Assembly (NCBI RefSeq): GCF_000731675.1
Contig: NZ_JMIT01000001.1
Span: forward strand, 1,487,526 to 1,551,525
Source of the DNA: Pseudomonas capeferrum
GTDB taxonomy: Bacteria > Pseudomonadota > Gammaproteobacteria > Pseudomonadales > Pseudomonadaceae
Length of the DNA stretch: 64,000 nt
Direction of reading: 5' to 3'
The position numbers were made by a program, and so were the translations under genes. Shown in pieces: positions 9,132 to 17,769 of the stretch. The notes under the pieces were generated by a model that worked only from the letters and a program-made list of their open reading frames with translations, was not told where the DNA came from and made no database searches. How positions within the stretch are numbered: position 1 is the first letter of the stretch; each line of letters opens with the position of its first letter.

Positions 9132-10597
9132 TTGCCTCCTTGGCGGGCAGCGTCAGCGAGACAGATTCGGTCGATGGCAGCGCAAAGCTCTGCGTCGTAT
9201 CGCGCCGCGACCTCGCCGTAATTCGGCCATGGGAGCTCGAGGCCGAGCGTGGCAGAGACTGACCGAACAAAGCGCTGCTTGATGCTGTTTACATCCAGGT
9301 TCTGAGCACTGACAGAGTACTTGTAGGCGCGCAGGTAGCCCAGAAGCTCTTCGTGGGTATGGCTTGTGGAAATCCAATCCAGCAGCGGCGTGTTGCGCAG
9401 GTGGGTTTGCACCCCGTCCTCACGCACGCTCACATCGTTGATCAGCCGTGGCGCGAACACCATGCGGAAAATCCATAGGCTGGCTTCGAGCAATCGGGCA
9501 CTGCCGAACTGGCTGGCGTACATGAGCAACGCACAGTCATAGGCCCGGGTCAGGAGTACGCTGCCGCGTGCATCCAAGGCCAGAAGCTTGTAATAAAAGG
9601 CTGATGAACCAATGGGCGCGCGGGCAGTGTCCAGCAACGTTTGCCGCAAACCGTGAAAGTATTCCACAAAGCGCATCGTGTTGAGGCCCGCCCCAAGCGG
9701 CTGACGCATGGCGTAGCCAAACTGGGCGACATGCGCCTCCTTCCCCCAGGCATCGCGGTGCACCTGCAGCGGCCGGTAGGCGATATCGCCACCACCTGCC
9801 AATGTACGCTCAGCCAACTCAGCAACAATTTGCTTACGTTCAAGGACCGGGTCACGATCACTCGCTACATTTCGCCAGCGTAGCGTTTGCCAATGCCGGG
9901 CCTTCATGAATGTTGCGACCAGAGGTTTGAGGTCCCCCATGCGCTCCCACGCACGGGCGTAATCATCCTGTGCCGTGTTGGGTACGCTACGCAGGTGGTA
10001 AGCCTTGATAATGTCCGCACCGCCCAGACGAACACCGGACGTATTCTGAGTTTCGAAAAAGCGGTAGGCATCATCTTCATGCCGCGTGACCACCAGCGTC
10101 ACATTGATACGCGAGAAGTCCACCTCGGGTAGCGGCTGGAGTGCGAGCCAGCGGAGGTTACGGTGGATGCGTGAATGGCTCTCTGGTGAGCTGTAGGTCA
10201 ATACAGGCGCCTCCTTGTCGCCATGCTGCAGGTAATGAATCAGCGCAAGGCTGGTGATGCGCTGTTGCCCATCGATGATATTCAACAGGCCGCGCTGACG
10301 CGCATTGCCGCCGTTCTGATGAAGGATGATGCTACCCAGGTAAAAGTCGTGGGCCGGGGCGTCAGTACTGAAAAAAGCCCTCAGGTCATCGAGCAGCCGC
10401 GAAAGTTGCTCTTCGCCCCAGCGGTAAGGCCGCTGATACTCGGGCAGCCGCAGGTGGCCAAAGATGAAGTTGCCATCACTGGAAGGAATTTTCGCGGCCT
10501 TGAAGACATTGGCCAACGTTGTGGAAGCAACAGCAATACCATCCACCTCGACCGGCGATGATGGTGCAAGTTGACGTTCGCTCACAGCCTGATTCAT
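9128..10597 (-). CDS. DUF262 (GmrS-like) protein without an HNH domain
   Basis: 489 residues, started at ATG 10597, which has AAGGA 7 bases upstream; the frame is open to 10633 without a better site. DUF262 motifs are present: LPEYQRPYRWGEEQLSRLLDDL, DFYLGSIILHQN and LLNIIDGQQRITSLALI. The C-terminal half is helical and shows no HxxHP/GNL DUF1524 nuclease signature, unlike its downstream partner, with which it overlaps by a few bases. A nuclease-free DUF262 protein next to a full GmrSD-like one suggests a heteromeric assembly in which this subunit supplies sensing or NTPase activity (inference). Confidence 0.85.
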   Translation of the reverse strand: MNQAVSERQLAPSSPVEVDGIAVASTTLANVFKAAKIPSSDGNFIFGHLRLPEYQRPYRWGEEQLSRLLDDLRAFFSTDAPAHDFYLGSIILHQNGGNARQRGLLNIIDGQQRITSLALIHYLQHGDKEAPVLTYSSPESHSRIHRNLRWLALQPLPEVDFSRINVTLVVTRHEDDAYRFFETQNTSGVRLGGADIIKAYHLRSVPNTAQDDYARAWERMGDLKPLVATFMKARHWQTLRWRNVASDRDPVLERKQIVAELAERTLAGGGDIAYRPLQVHRDAWGKEAHVAQFGYAMRQPLGAGLNTMRFVEYFHGLRQTLLDTARAPIGSSAFYYKLLALDARGSVLLTRAYDCALLMYASQFGSARLLEASLWIFRMVFAPRLINDVSVREDGVQTHLRNTPLLDWISTSHTHEELLGYLRAYKYSVSAQNLDVNSIKQRFVRSVSATLGLELPWPNYGEVAARYDAELCAAIDRICLADAARQGGK

Positions 10598-10666
10598 GGG
10601 ACTGTCCTTGTACGTGTCGGCGCACTGCCACACGCTAGGTAAAAGAGGGCCAGGGCAACGAACCCA

Positions 10667-11515
10667 TCAGCTTGCGGCTGAATCACGTTCCTGCAGAAGT
10701 TTGCGGGCTTCGCGGGCCAGTTTGTCCAGGCGATCGACCAACTCGACCATCACTTCCAGCGTGTCCGCTTCGTCATCCTGCTGGTGATTTTTCAAGACTG
10801 CGCCAATGCACTCAAGCATGGCCAGCGACCAGCGCTCCTGCGCTTCTTCACCCAAAGCGATAAGCGTATTGACACCACGCCGTGCGCCCGAGGTAATGAC
10901 CTGCGCCTCGGCGGCGAAAGCCGACGGTGGCGCCAATCGCACTTGCGGCTCGTAAGCCTGGTCTTCGATGGCGGGCTCAGTCTCGGCTTCATCTGCAGGG
11001 CAGACGGCTTTGACTAACGCGTCGGTCAGCTCACGAACGTCATCACTGAGGAACTGCACGGTGGCCAGGTGAGTATTGCGCCGCGGTGCCTGAGGTAGGA
11101 AGAAATGCACCTGCTCACCCTCCCCCAACACTGCGTCGCTCCACTCGCGCAGGGTTTGCCCATAGCTGAAGCGAGGGTAGTTGACCCGCGGATGAAGGCG
11201 CTCTACCACTTCATCGCTGAGCGAGCTGGGGTCGACCATAACTCCGTATTTTTGCAGCAGGTCGAGGGCGACTTTGTAGCGTGGCGCCAAGAGTTTGCGG
11301 TTGATGCCTTGATGGAAAGGCCCGGAGATGACGCGCATGGCATCGTTGAGGGTGCGATTATCCAGTACCCCAACGAGCTCGCTCAAAGTGTCAGCGTCGC
11401 TGGCGCCTTCAGGCGCGATCCAGTCAGCCATCAACGCACGCGCCTCATCGAGCGCATGGGTGATCGTTTTCACCGCGTGCGGCATGGGAATTCCCTTTTT
11501 CTCTAAAGCGTCCAT
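10667..11515 (-). CDS. Unknown helical protein, first gene of the DUF262 operon
   Basis: I place the start at ATG 11515 (MDALEKKGIPM). The frame stays open to 11755, but that would run through the promoter of the divergent prlF gene. No strong ribosome site is visible, so the start is uncertain. The 282-residue product is acidic and mostly helical, with no motif I recognise; the C-terminus (VMVELVDRLDKLAREARKLL) is a likely coiled coil. It ends 69 bases before the start chosen for the first DUF262 gene and probably shares its transcript. It may be a third subunit or regulator of that system. Confidence 0.7.
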   Translation of the reverse strand: MDALEKKGIPMPHAVKTITHALDEARALMADWIAPEGASDADTLSELVGVLDNRTLNDAMRVISGPFHQGINRKLLAPRYKVALDLLQKYGVMVDPSSLSDEVVERLHPRVNYPRFSYGQTLREWSDAVLGEGEQVHFFLPQAPRRNTHLATVQFLSDDVRELTDALVKAVCPADEAETEPAIEDQAYEPQVRLAPPSAFAAEAQVITSGARRGVNTLIALGEEAQERWSLAMLECIGAVLKNHQQDDEADTLEVMVELVDRLDKLAREARKLLQERDSAAS

Positions 11516-11692
11516 GCACAGGGCTTGGAGCACTGCATGATATCTTTTTGATATTCCAGCGGAGATTGCCAATTTCTGCTGGGTTCGGCAAGCATACAGA
11601 TCGTGTCCCTGGAAGTGGTGTAACTCATCCTGCGGTGCTATTGAGCGTCCTCCCCGCTTATGCTTGATCAGCAGAAAACCAAGATTGACCTC

Positions 11693-11710
11693 GTAAGGAT
11701 TATTCCTTAC
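11693..11710. promoter_or_regulatory. Palindromic operator upstream of prlF
   Basis: GTAAGGA and TCCTTAC form a perfect 7-base inverted repeat around TTAT, 30 bases before the prlF start and inside the gap between divergent genes. AbrB-fold antitoxins of the PrlF type autorepress with their toxins, so this is the likely operator. It could also affect the divergent minus-strand operon. Confidence 0.5.
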
Positions 11711-11740
11711 CCTTAAATCAATACATCCGGGAGAACGCAC

Positions 11741-12058
11741 ATGCCTGCCATCCACGAAATCGCAACGCTAACCTCGAAGGGACAGGTCACACTGCCCAAA
11801 TCCGTTCGCCAGCTTTTGGGCGTAGACACTGGTGGCAAGATCGCATTCGACGTACGCGGGGGTGAAATCGTGGTCAGCCGCGTAGAAACCACCCACGAAG
11901 ACCCTGCCATCGGTGCGTTCCTGGGTTTGCTGGAGGCTGATATCAGAGGCGGCCGCAACCTCACCACCCTGCCGGAAGACTTGGCAAAAACCATGCTCGC
12001 CAACGCAAACCACTCCGTAAGCCTGGACGAAGATATCGACGGAGAGGTCGCGATCTGA
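11741..12058 (+). CDS. prlF: PrlF/SohA-type antitoxin (AbrB family)
   Basis: 105 residues. The N-terminus is an AbrB/SpoVT-type swapped-hairpin DNA-binding domain: IATLTSKGQVTLPKSVRQLLGVDTGGKIAFDV. The acidic C-terminal tail (SLDEDIDGEVAI) is a typical toxin-wrapping segment, and DPAIGAFLGLLEADI fits PrlF. GGGAG lies 5 bases before the ATG. Its stop overlaps the yhaV start in TGATG, so antitoxin and toxin are translated together. It should neutralise YhaV and, with it, repress the promoter carrying the palindrome at 11693-11710. Confidence 0.9.
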   Translation: MPAIHEIATLTSKGQVTLPKSVRQLLGVDTGGKIAFDVRGGEIVVSRVETTHEDPAIGAFLGLLEADIRGGRNLTTLPEDLAKTMLANANHSVSLDEDIDGEVAI

Positions 12059-12519
12059 TGCTGCGACATGGCTGGACACTGTTGTTCCATGAAGGTGTGA
12101 CTTTACAGCTACGCAAATTGCAAGAAGCCGCCGCCCGAGCCGAGCAGAACGATCCGCAAGGTTTTGAGAGCAACGCCAACGTCAAGCTGTTTCGGGCACT
12201 GAGCCATCTGATCATGGAGGCTGTGCCTGCCAACCCAGGCCGTGATGAGTTCCGCCAAGGCAACACGCTGGGCACCGCCTACCGACATTGGCGCCGCGCA
12301 AAAATCGGCAGGCGCTTTCGACTGTTCTTTCGCTACGACTCAAGGTCCAAGGTCATCGTCTATGCATGGGTCAACGACGAAAATACCCTACGGTCCGCAG
12401 GCAGTAAATCCGATCCCTACGCCGTATTCGAGAAGATGCTGGGCCGCGGCAACCCTCCTGATGACTGGGATGCGCTGACTGCTGCGACGCGTAGCGACTG
12501 GGACGAGCCCAAAGCATAA
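12058..12519 (+). CDS. yhaV: YhaV toxin, RelE-superfamily ribonuclease
   Basis: 153 residues, matching the usual YhaV length. The N-terminus (HGWTLLFHEGVTLQLRKLQ) and the core (GTAYRHWRRAKIGRRFRLFFRYDSRSKVIVYAWVNDENTLR) are characteristic of the YhaV family, which cleaves mRNA and slows growth. It overlaps prlF by one base. The last 15 codons lie inside a 227-base repeat whose second copy is found 8 kb downstream at 20462, so the toxin's tail has been duplicated at the far side of the inserted cluster. Confidence 0.92.
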   Translation: MLRHGWTLLFHEGVTLQLRKLQEAAARAEQNDPQGFESNANVKLFRALSHLIMEAVPANPGRDEFRQGNTLGTAYRHWRRAKIGRRFRLFFRYDSRSKVIVYAWVNDENTLRSAGSKSDPYAVFEKMLGRGNPPDDWDALTAATRSDWDEPKA

Positions 12520-12701
12520 ATTGCGCGAGTGGGTGAGGGATTACACCTTTGAAACCAATCCCTCCTTGTTGCGTCCACTGCAATCCACTCGTAGCTGCTG
12601 TTGAAAGGGGTACATCTGCGGGTACAAATCCAACTTCCCATTCATAACCATTTGATTTATATGAATGTCCAAATGTTCTTTTGCGATCCGGACAGTCTTT
12701 G
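12475..12701. repeat. Direct repeat, copy 1 (left edge of the biosynthetic insert)
   Basis: This stretch aligns with 20462-20687 in the same orientation. The first ~40 bases (end of yhaV) and a ~75-base block beginning at TTGAAAGGGGTACATC are nearly or fully identical; the middle has substitutions and small indels. A frame on the minus strand (RTFGHSYKSNGYEWEVGFVP) is open in both copies but then shifts, so I do not call a gene. It may be an attachment or recombination site bracketing the insert. Confidence 0.85.
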
Positions 12702-13614
12702 ATCAGAACACCATGAAGGCAACAGTCCGGCCGGACAACTGCCATGGCACTCGCCGACGCGATAAGCCGAGACAGCGAACACAGTGAACGGCCGTGACAC
12801 AGCACCACGCCCTACCACAGCGCATGGAGTGGGACCTTCTTGGTTGGACTGATGTCCATCTCTGCCCATGCTTTCGCCACAACCCTCCCCCCCATATCGT
12901 CAGCCAGTGCCCTGACGGTGTCACGGGACACAGTACAAATCATGCCCAGCGACATGCCCGGACAACATTGCGGCGTAGGTGGCCGCTCCAGATCGAAGTT
13001 GGAAAGTCAATAACGGCAACCGCAAGACTTGTCATCTCCGACTATGGTACACGCCAATGACACCTATTACTGCGCTATACGCAGAGGCTGACGGGAGTTG
13101 CTTTCATGGCTACTCGGAATAATGAGTCCTCTACTTTTGACATCTTGAAGATGTGCGATACAAGGGTGCGGTGCAAAAGGATACTAGAGGAACATTTTGT
13201 AACGAAACCCAATGCACTCCGACGATTTTTCCTACAACTCAGTCGCCACCTTTAAACAGATCGATCACCGCCTCCAATGAGCGAAACTATGAATCGGATT
13301 TCGGTTCGAGGCGAGACGCTTAGGCGCTGAAGCCGCCAGCACCGCCCCAGGATTAGATAATTCAAGGACAGTTGCCTTTGACGCGACTATTGACAGCTCG
13401 ATTTACTTGTCCGAAATAAATGCTTGACATCAAAATTGGGTTTTGGCCATATTTAATCGCACTGAGCACCGGCTACTGACCTACTACAACTGTGGTCAAC
13501 GACTGAAACTCAGGTCAGTTTCTTCACTGCGCCCAATACGGATACCCGAGGCAGCGCTCGACGTATTCGCAAAGACAACTTTTATCGAGCTTGAACCAAG
13601 CAAATGGAAGGTTT
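12520..13614. other. Intergenic 1.1 kb between yhaV and the insert's first ORF
   Basis: The first 180 bases belong to repeat copy 1. From 12700 to 13060 short frames exist on both strands but none has a convincing start or recognisable motif; this is probably degraded DNA. From about 13060 to 13610 the sequence is visibly more AT-rich than the surroundings, rich in stops in all frames, and contains a good sigma70-type promoter (13424-13453). Confidence 0.6.
13424..13453 (+). promoter_or_regulatory. Sigma70-type promoter candidate for the insert
   Basis: A perfect TTGACA at 13424-13429 is followed after 18 bases by CATATT. A second perfect TTGACA lies at 13390-13395. The region is AT-rich and about 160 bases upstream of the first ORF. 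Promoter by inspection only. Confidence 0.4.
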
Positions 13615-14112
13615 ATGTCTAATTTGAAGAACCAATACATCAATACTGCCAGGACGGTCGAAATTGGTAATCCCTCCTGGCAACTTGCGCAGAACTCAGG
13701 GCTGACCGACTTGAGCGTCAGGCATGTCGAGCGCAACCGCATGGTCGATCTGAACGGGCACTCGTTCATGAACATGTGCTCCTGTTCCTATCTCGGGCTG
13801 GAGATCGATCCGCGTCTGGCCAGACGCGCGGCAGACTATGTGCTCTACGACGTGGGCGGCAAGCAATCGCTGGAGGATGCCTATAGTGCGTTTTCGCAAG
13901 TCAAGGTGATGTACCCGGACATCGTGGGTGATCTGCTTCAACGCTGTACCAGCGTAAAAGCCAAGCGTCTGTTCCTCAAATGGGGACGCGAATGCGGTCA
14001 GCTCAACGTCGATACGGTGCTGAGTCAGTACCGTATTCCGGTGGGCAGTAACAGCCGTTGGATCACCCGGCTCAAGGACGGATCGATGTTGTCTTTGAAA
14101 CCCTACGGATAG
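13615..14112 (+). pseudogene. Chimeric ORF: alpha-oxoamine synthase N-terminus fused to AbiEi-like C-terminus
   Basis: 165 codons from ATG 13615 (GGAAGG 3 bases upstream). Residues ~35-75 (VERNRMVDLNGHSFMNMCSCSYLGLEID) match the N-terminal strand-turn of PLP-dependent alpha-oxoamine synthases (8-amino-7-oxononanoate synthase type), but the lysine and the rest of the ~400-residue enzyme are absent. From about residue 80 the sequence changes to one resembling the C-terminal region of AbiEi-type antitoxins: LEDAYSAF, DLLQRC and SVKAKRLFL (113-121), then a GS..R segment near the end. I read this as a fusion made by deletion or recombination, so probably not a working enzyme. A novel small protein cannot be excluded. 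Confidence 0.5.
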
Positions 14113-14126
14113 GGGTGCCAAGCGCT

Positions 14127-15344
14127 ATGAAGCATATTTTGCTGCTTGATGTGGGTAACCAGTTTTACCGCGAGTTTGCCTTGGCCTCCCTGGCGCGTCA
14201 GGCGCCGGTGATCCTGGTGGGCAAGAGCCTGCCCGAATGGGCCGAGCGCTACGTCGCTCACTGGGTAGACATCGATCCGGAACAGATTGACGAGATTGCC
14301 ACCCAGGTCGAAACACTCGGTATCGACTTGCTCCTGATTGTCACCTACTACGAATTCTACGTCGAGGCGGTGGCCTTGCTGTCCGCTCGCTTCGGGTTGC
14401 GCGGCAATACGCTGGATACCGCCCGGGTGAGCCGGGACAAACGCCTGATGCGCGAAGCGTTCGCCCGGCACGGCGTGTCTTCTCCCGCCTCATTGCTCGC
14501 CCTGACGGATGCGGAGATTGTCGCGGCCGCACGGGCAATCGGTTTCCCGGTGGTCATCAAGCCAAGAAAACTGGCAGGCAGCATCGGCGTGGTGCTGGCG
14601 GACACCGAGCAGGCACTGCTCGCGGCTATCGCGGCCAGGCACGCTAGCGAAAAACAGGTACGTACCAGCAGCGCGATCATGGACGAGACATTGGTGGAAG
14701 CCTATGTCGATGGCCCGGAAATCAGTGTCGAAAGTGTGGTGGCCCAAGGTCGCGTCAATATTGTTGCCGTGACGCAGAAACGTCTCGGTCCGGCACCTTA
14801 CTTCGAGGAGGTTGGTCACCTGGTCTCTTTCGAGCCGGGTGGGCAGGATATGCCGCCGGCGGTTGCGGACTTGGTGGTTGCCGCCCATCAGGCGCTGGCT
14901 GTGCAGTGGGGAATCACCCATACGGAAATCCGCCTGGGCAAGGATGGTGCGAAGGTCATTGAACTTGCGACCCGGGCCGGTGGTGATCAGATCCTGAAGC
15001 TGGTAGAGCTGGCCAGCGGCCTGGATCTGTTCAAGCTGCTGGTGGACAGTTTCCGGGATGTACCGCTGGACCTGCGACCGACGCGCCACCGGGTGGCCGC
15101 CATCGACTTCATCTACCCGCCCCACGCGGGGGTATTGGTCAAGGTGCATGCCGCACTGCCCGCACTGCCCGCAGGCGTCAGGTCGCAATTGGTCGTCGAG
15201 GCCGCCTCCGGCCGCACCTTGAAGCTGCCGCCGGATGCCTTTCTTGATCGAGCTGCGTTCATCATCACCCAGGCAGATACGGCGCACGAATGCCGTGCAG
15301 CGAGCACTGCGCGCGTTCGTGACACCGAGGTGATCCTCAAGTGA
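14127..15344 (+). CDS. ATP-grasp ligase, amino-acid/dipeptide ligase type
   Basis: 405 residues from ATG 14127 (AGGGG 11 bases upstream). The fold order is clear: N-terminal domain (KHILLLDVGNQFYREFALA), central lid with VVIKPRKLAGSIGVVL, EAYVDGPEISVESVV as the ATP/metal-binding strand, then FEEVGHLVSFEPG and THTEIRLG...KVIELATRAGGDQI with the Mg-binding Glu. This is the BacD-like group that joins carboxylates, usually amino acids, to amines through an acyl-phosphate. The stop overlaps the exporter start (GTGA), tying both into one operon. It probably forms an amide bond in the insert's product; the substrate is unknown. Confidence 0.85.
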   Translation: MKHILLLDVGNQFYREFALASLARQAPVILVGKSLPEWAERYVAHWVDIDPEQIDEIATQVETLGIDLLLIVTYYEFYVEAVALLSARFGLRGNTLDTARVSRDKRLMREAFARHGVSSPASLLALTDAEIVAAARAIGFPVVIKPRKLAGSIGVVLADTEQALLAAIAARHASEKQVRTSSAIMDETLVEAYVDGPEISVESVVAQGRVNIVAVTQKRLGPAPYFEEVGHLVSFEPGGQDMPPAVADLVVAAHQALAVQWGITHTEIRLGKDGAKVIELATRAGGDQILKLVELASGLDLFKLLVDSFRDVPLDLRPTRHRVAAIDFIYPPHAGVLVKVHAALPALPAGVRSQLVVEAASGRTLKLPPDAFLDRAAFIITQADTAHECRAASTARVRDTEVILK

Positions 15345-16546
15345 ACAAGCTCTTCAAGGACGCGGGGCTGACGACGGCGATGCGCAACATCATCCTGCTT
15401 CGTCTGCTTTTCGTCATGGCGAACGCGTTGGGGCCATTCGCAGCGCTGTTTTTCAACCGTCACTACCATCTCGATGGCTCGGCAGTGGCGCTGGTGATAA
15501 CGCTGGTATCGGCGTTCTACTTGACGGGCAACTTGTTGGGTGGGGCCTTGGCCAGTCGCTGCTCCTTTCGCTCACTGTTACTGGGCACATCATTGTGCTC
15601 GTCGGTCTTTCTGCTGCTCGCGATGGTGTTCAACACGCCGACCACGTCCATTGCCATGGTGCTGATGTTCATGCTATGCGCAGGCGTGATCACGCCAGTG
15701 TTCAGCATGCTGACCTCGCTGGCGGCGGACGATGGCAACCGCATTGCATCCTTCGGCTACCTTCACCTGGCCAGCAACCTGGGCGCCGCGCTGCTGTTTG
15801 TCATCGGTGGGTATCTGCTCGGCCTGCATAGTCATTACCTGATGGTATTCGCCGCCGGCGTCAGCATTGCGTGTTTCCTTGCGAGTGTTTTCCTGGTGCT
15901 GCCTGAGCGACAGGTTCATACGCCACAGGCACGACGCAGAATCTTGCGCAACATGGTCGACATACCGAGGATCGTGATCGTCGCCGGCGCAATGTTTTTC
16001 GCTTTGTCGGTGTTGGATGCGCAGCGTGAGTATCAGCTACCGTTGTGGCTCGATGTAATAGCCGTTGACCGTGCCGCGAGCATCTTCGCTGCCGTGGGGA
16101 TCGTCAACGCGTTGCTGGTCATCCTGATCACGCAGCCTCTGATCGCGCTAACCTCTCGATTCAGCACGCTCGCCAACCTGGCCGCGGCAGGAATCTTCTA
16201 CGGTATCGGATTTGGCGCCTACGCGTTTTTCGAGCATACCGCGTTGATTCTGACGTTCGTTTTCTTCTGGACGATGGGTGAGATTCTCGGCATCACCCAT
16301 ATCACCGCGTTGATTTCCCAAAAGACATCATTGCAAACCCAGGCCAGCCTCTTTTCGCTGATTCCCATCCTGCTCGCGCTCGCCAGAATGGTTTCGGTGG
16401 GATTGGGCGCCTCGTTGAACTCCAGCGCTGGGTTCACGCTGAGCTGGAGCCTCTACGGACTGCTGGGTCTGCTGCTCGGAGGCGTCTGCTGGTTGTGGGG
16501 CCGGGAAGCCAAGGCTCCACAGGTTTCATCACCACGAAGAAGTTGA
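15341..16546 (+). CDS. Major facilitator superfamily transporter, probable product exporter
   Basis: 401 residues starting at GTG 15341 inside the end of the ligase gene. The protein is hydrophobic throughout, with about 12 predicted membrane segments and a basic inter-domain loop (LPERQVHTPQARRRILRN) near the middle, as in MFS drug efflux proteins. Coupling to a peptide-ligase-type gene is common for exporters in small antibiotic or toxin clusters, so it probably exports the product and contributes to self-protection. Substrate unknown. Confidence 0.85.
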   Translation: MNKLFKDAGLTTAMRNIILLRLLFVMANALGPFAALFFNRHYHLDGSAVALVITLVSAFYLTGNLLGGALASRCSFRSLLLGTSLCSSVFLLLAMVFNTPTTSIAMVLMFMLCAGVITPVFSMLTSLAADDGNRIASFGYLHLASNLGAALLFVIGGYLLGLHSHYLMVFAAGVSIACFLASVFLVLPERQVHTPQARRRILRNMVDIPRIVIVAGAMFFALSVLDAQREYQLPLWLDVIAVDRAASIFAAVGIVNALLVILITQPLIALTSRFSTLANLAAAGIFYGIGFGAYAFFEHTALILTFVFFWTMGEILGITHITALISQKTSLQTQASLFSLIPILLALARMVSVGLGASLNSSAGFTLSWSLYGLLGLLLGGVCWLWGREAKAPQVSSPRRS

Positions 16547-16592
16547 GCCAGGAGGCTCGTTTCAGACATCAAAAGGAAGAGGTGCATTCAGC

Positions 16593-17639
16593 ATGAGCGA
16601 GACACTGACGCAGGACCTGTACGAGCGTTTGTATCGTGGCAATCCGACCCTGGTCAAAACCCGCGACTTCGACGATATCGATGTCACGACCAACAACTTG
16701 ATCTTTGTATTTCTTGTACTGGTCAACGGCTACCAGTTTCTCATCGCTCCCCTGTTGATCTCTACAAACCCCTGGTTCATGCTGACCCTGCTACCCACCC
16801 TGTTGTTCTCTTCGACCACCGGCGTCATGGTGCATGAGGCGATACACGGATTGCTGCACCCTGCCCCCCGGAGGAACCGGCGTATGGGCCAGGTGATGGC
16901 GGTGTTCATGGGCATCGCCTATGACTTGCAACGCTTCGATCATCTGCGGCATCACCGCGTCAATCGTACCGAGCATGATTGCGACGAGATCTATATCGCC
17001 CCGCGCCGATCGACGCGCAAGGTCGTCAATTATTACTATCGCAAATTGTTTGGTGCTTACTGGCACGACTTCGTGCTGACCGCAATCGTCTGCTTCCTGC
17101 CGCCCCGTTTTATCTACCCGCTGACGAGCCTCATCTACGGCTCGACAGTAGTGCCGTCGGACCATTGCGCGCTGTCCATCACCCTGCGCAATAAAAAATT
17201 GAGCGCACTGCGCACCGAAGGCGCGTGCACCTTGCTGCTGTTAGCTTGCAGTGCTTTTCTGTATGGCGCCAACTGGTGGATATTGGTGATCCTCTACTTA
17301 CTCAGAGCATTCATTCTCACTGTGCTGGACAGTTTTGCCCACTACCAGACGCCCATCAATGATTCGCTGTTTGCGAGAAACGTGAAAGTGCCACTCTTTT
17401 TCGAGCGAGTGTGCCTGATGAACTTCAACTACCATGGCGCCCATCATATTTTTCCTACAGTTCCATGGGATAAGATCCCACAGTATATGCAGCACTTCCA
17501 ACCCGATTTCTGCTTGATTACTCACGGCAGTCTGTTACGGTCGCTTAAAGCCAAATACAAGCCGCCTCGGGCTTTCAGCGTGTGGCCCCGTGGCTGGTTG
17601 GCGGGAGGGCGCAAAGAGGAAAAAACTTTTCAAACCTAA
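16593..17639 (+). CDS. Membrane fatty-acid-desaturase family oxygenase
   Basis: 348 residues. Three histidine boxes of membrane di-iron desaturases/hydroxylases are visible: HEAIH (His81-His85), HLRHH (117-121) and HGAHH (281-285), separated by hydrophobic segments. RBS-like GGAAGAGG lies upstream of the ATG. Proteins of this family insert double bonds or hydroxyls into acyl chains or, in biosynthetic clusters, into carrier-bound or free amino-acid-like substrates. It follows the exporter by 46 bases and is likely co-transcribed. It is unlikely to be housekeeping because it sits in an insert between repeats. Confidence 0.88.
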   Translation: MSETLTQDLYERLYRGNPTLVKTRDFDDIDVTTNNLIFVFLVLVNGYQFLIAPLLISTNPWFMLTLLPTLLFSSTTGVMVHEAIHGLLHPAPRRNRRMGQVMAVFMGIAYDLQRFDHLRHHRVNRTEHDCDEIYIAPRRSTRKVVNYYYRKLFGAYWHDFVLTAIVCFLPPRFIYPLTSLIYGSTVVPSDHCALSITLRNKKLSALRTEGACTLLLLACSAFLYGANWWILVILYLLRAFILTVLDSFAHYQTPINDSLFARNVKVPLFFERVCLMNFNYHGAHHIFPTVPWDKIPQYMQHFQPDFCLITHGSLLRSLKAKYKPPRAFSVWPRGWLAGGRKEEKTFQT

Positions 17640-17655
17640 TCCCTGCCAGATTACC

Positions 17656-17667
17656 GTAAGCGCTTAC
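17656..17667. promoter_or_regulatory. LacI-type palindrome upstream of leuS
   Basis: GTAAGCGCTTAC is a perfect 12-base palindrome 17 bases after the desaturase stop and about 100 bases before leuS. It has the CG-centred form typical of LacI-family operators. No LacI-family gene is in the window, so the regulator would lie elsewhere. Confidence 0.4.
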
Positions 17668-17769
17668 ACTTGCGGCAAGCGATGTTCAACAGGCCGAGCG
17701 ATATCTTACAAGAACATATGAGCCGGGCGATTTATCGTCGTCCAGCTCCAACAATATCGAGGACCCCCT

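Noticed and set aside
12371..12808. Minus-strand frame containing RTFGHSYKSNGYEWEVGFVP, also open at 20434-20694
   Set aside because: Although shared by both repeat copies, the frames diverge through indels and overlap yhaV, so conservation is better explained by DNA repeat identity than by protein selection.
17656..17667. A T-box type leader before leuS
   Set aside because: T-boxes are rare in gammaproteobacteria and the 130-base gap has no specifier-loop structure that I can see; the palindrome better suits a DNA-binding protein.
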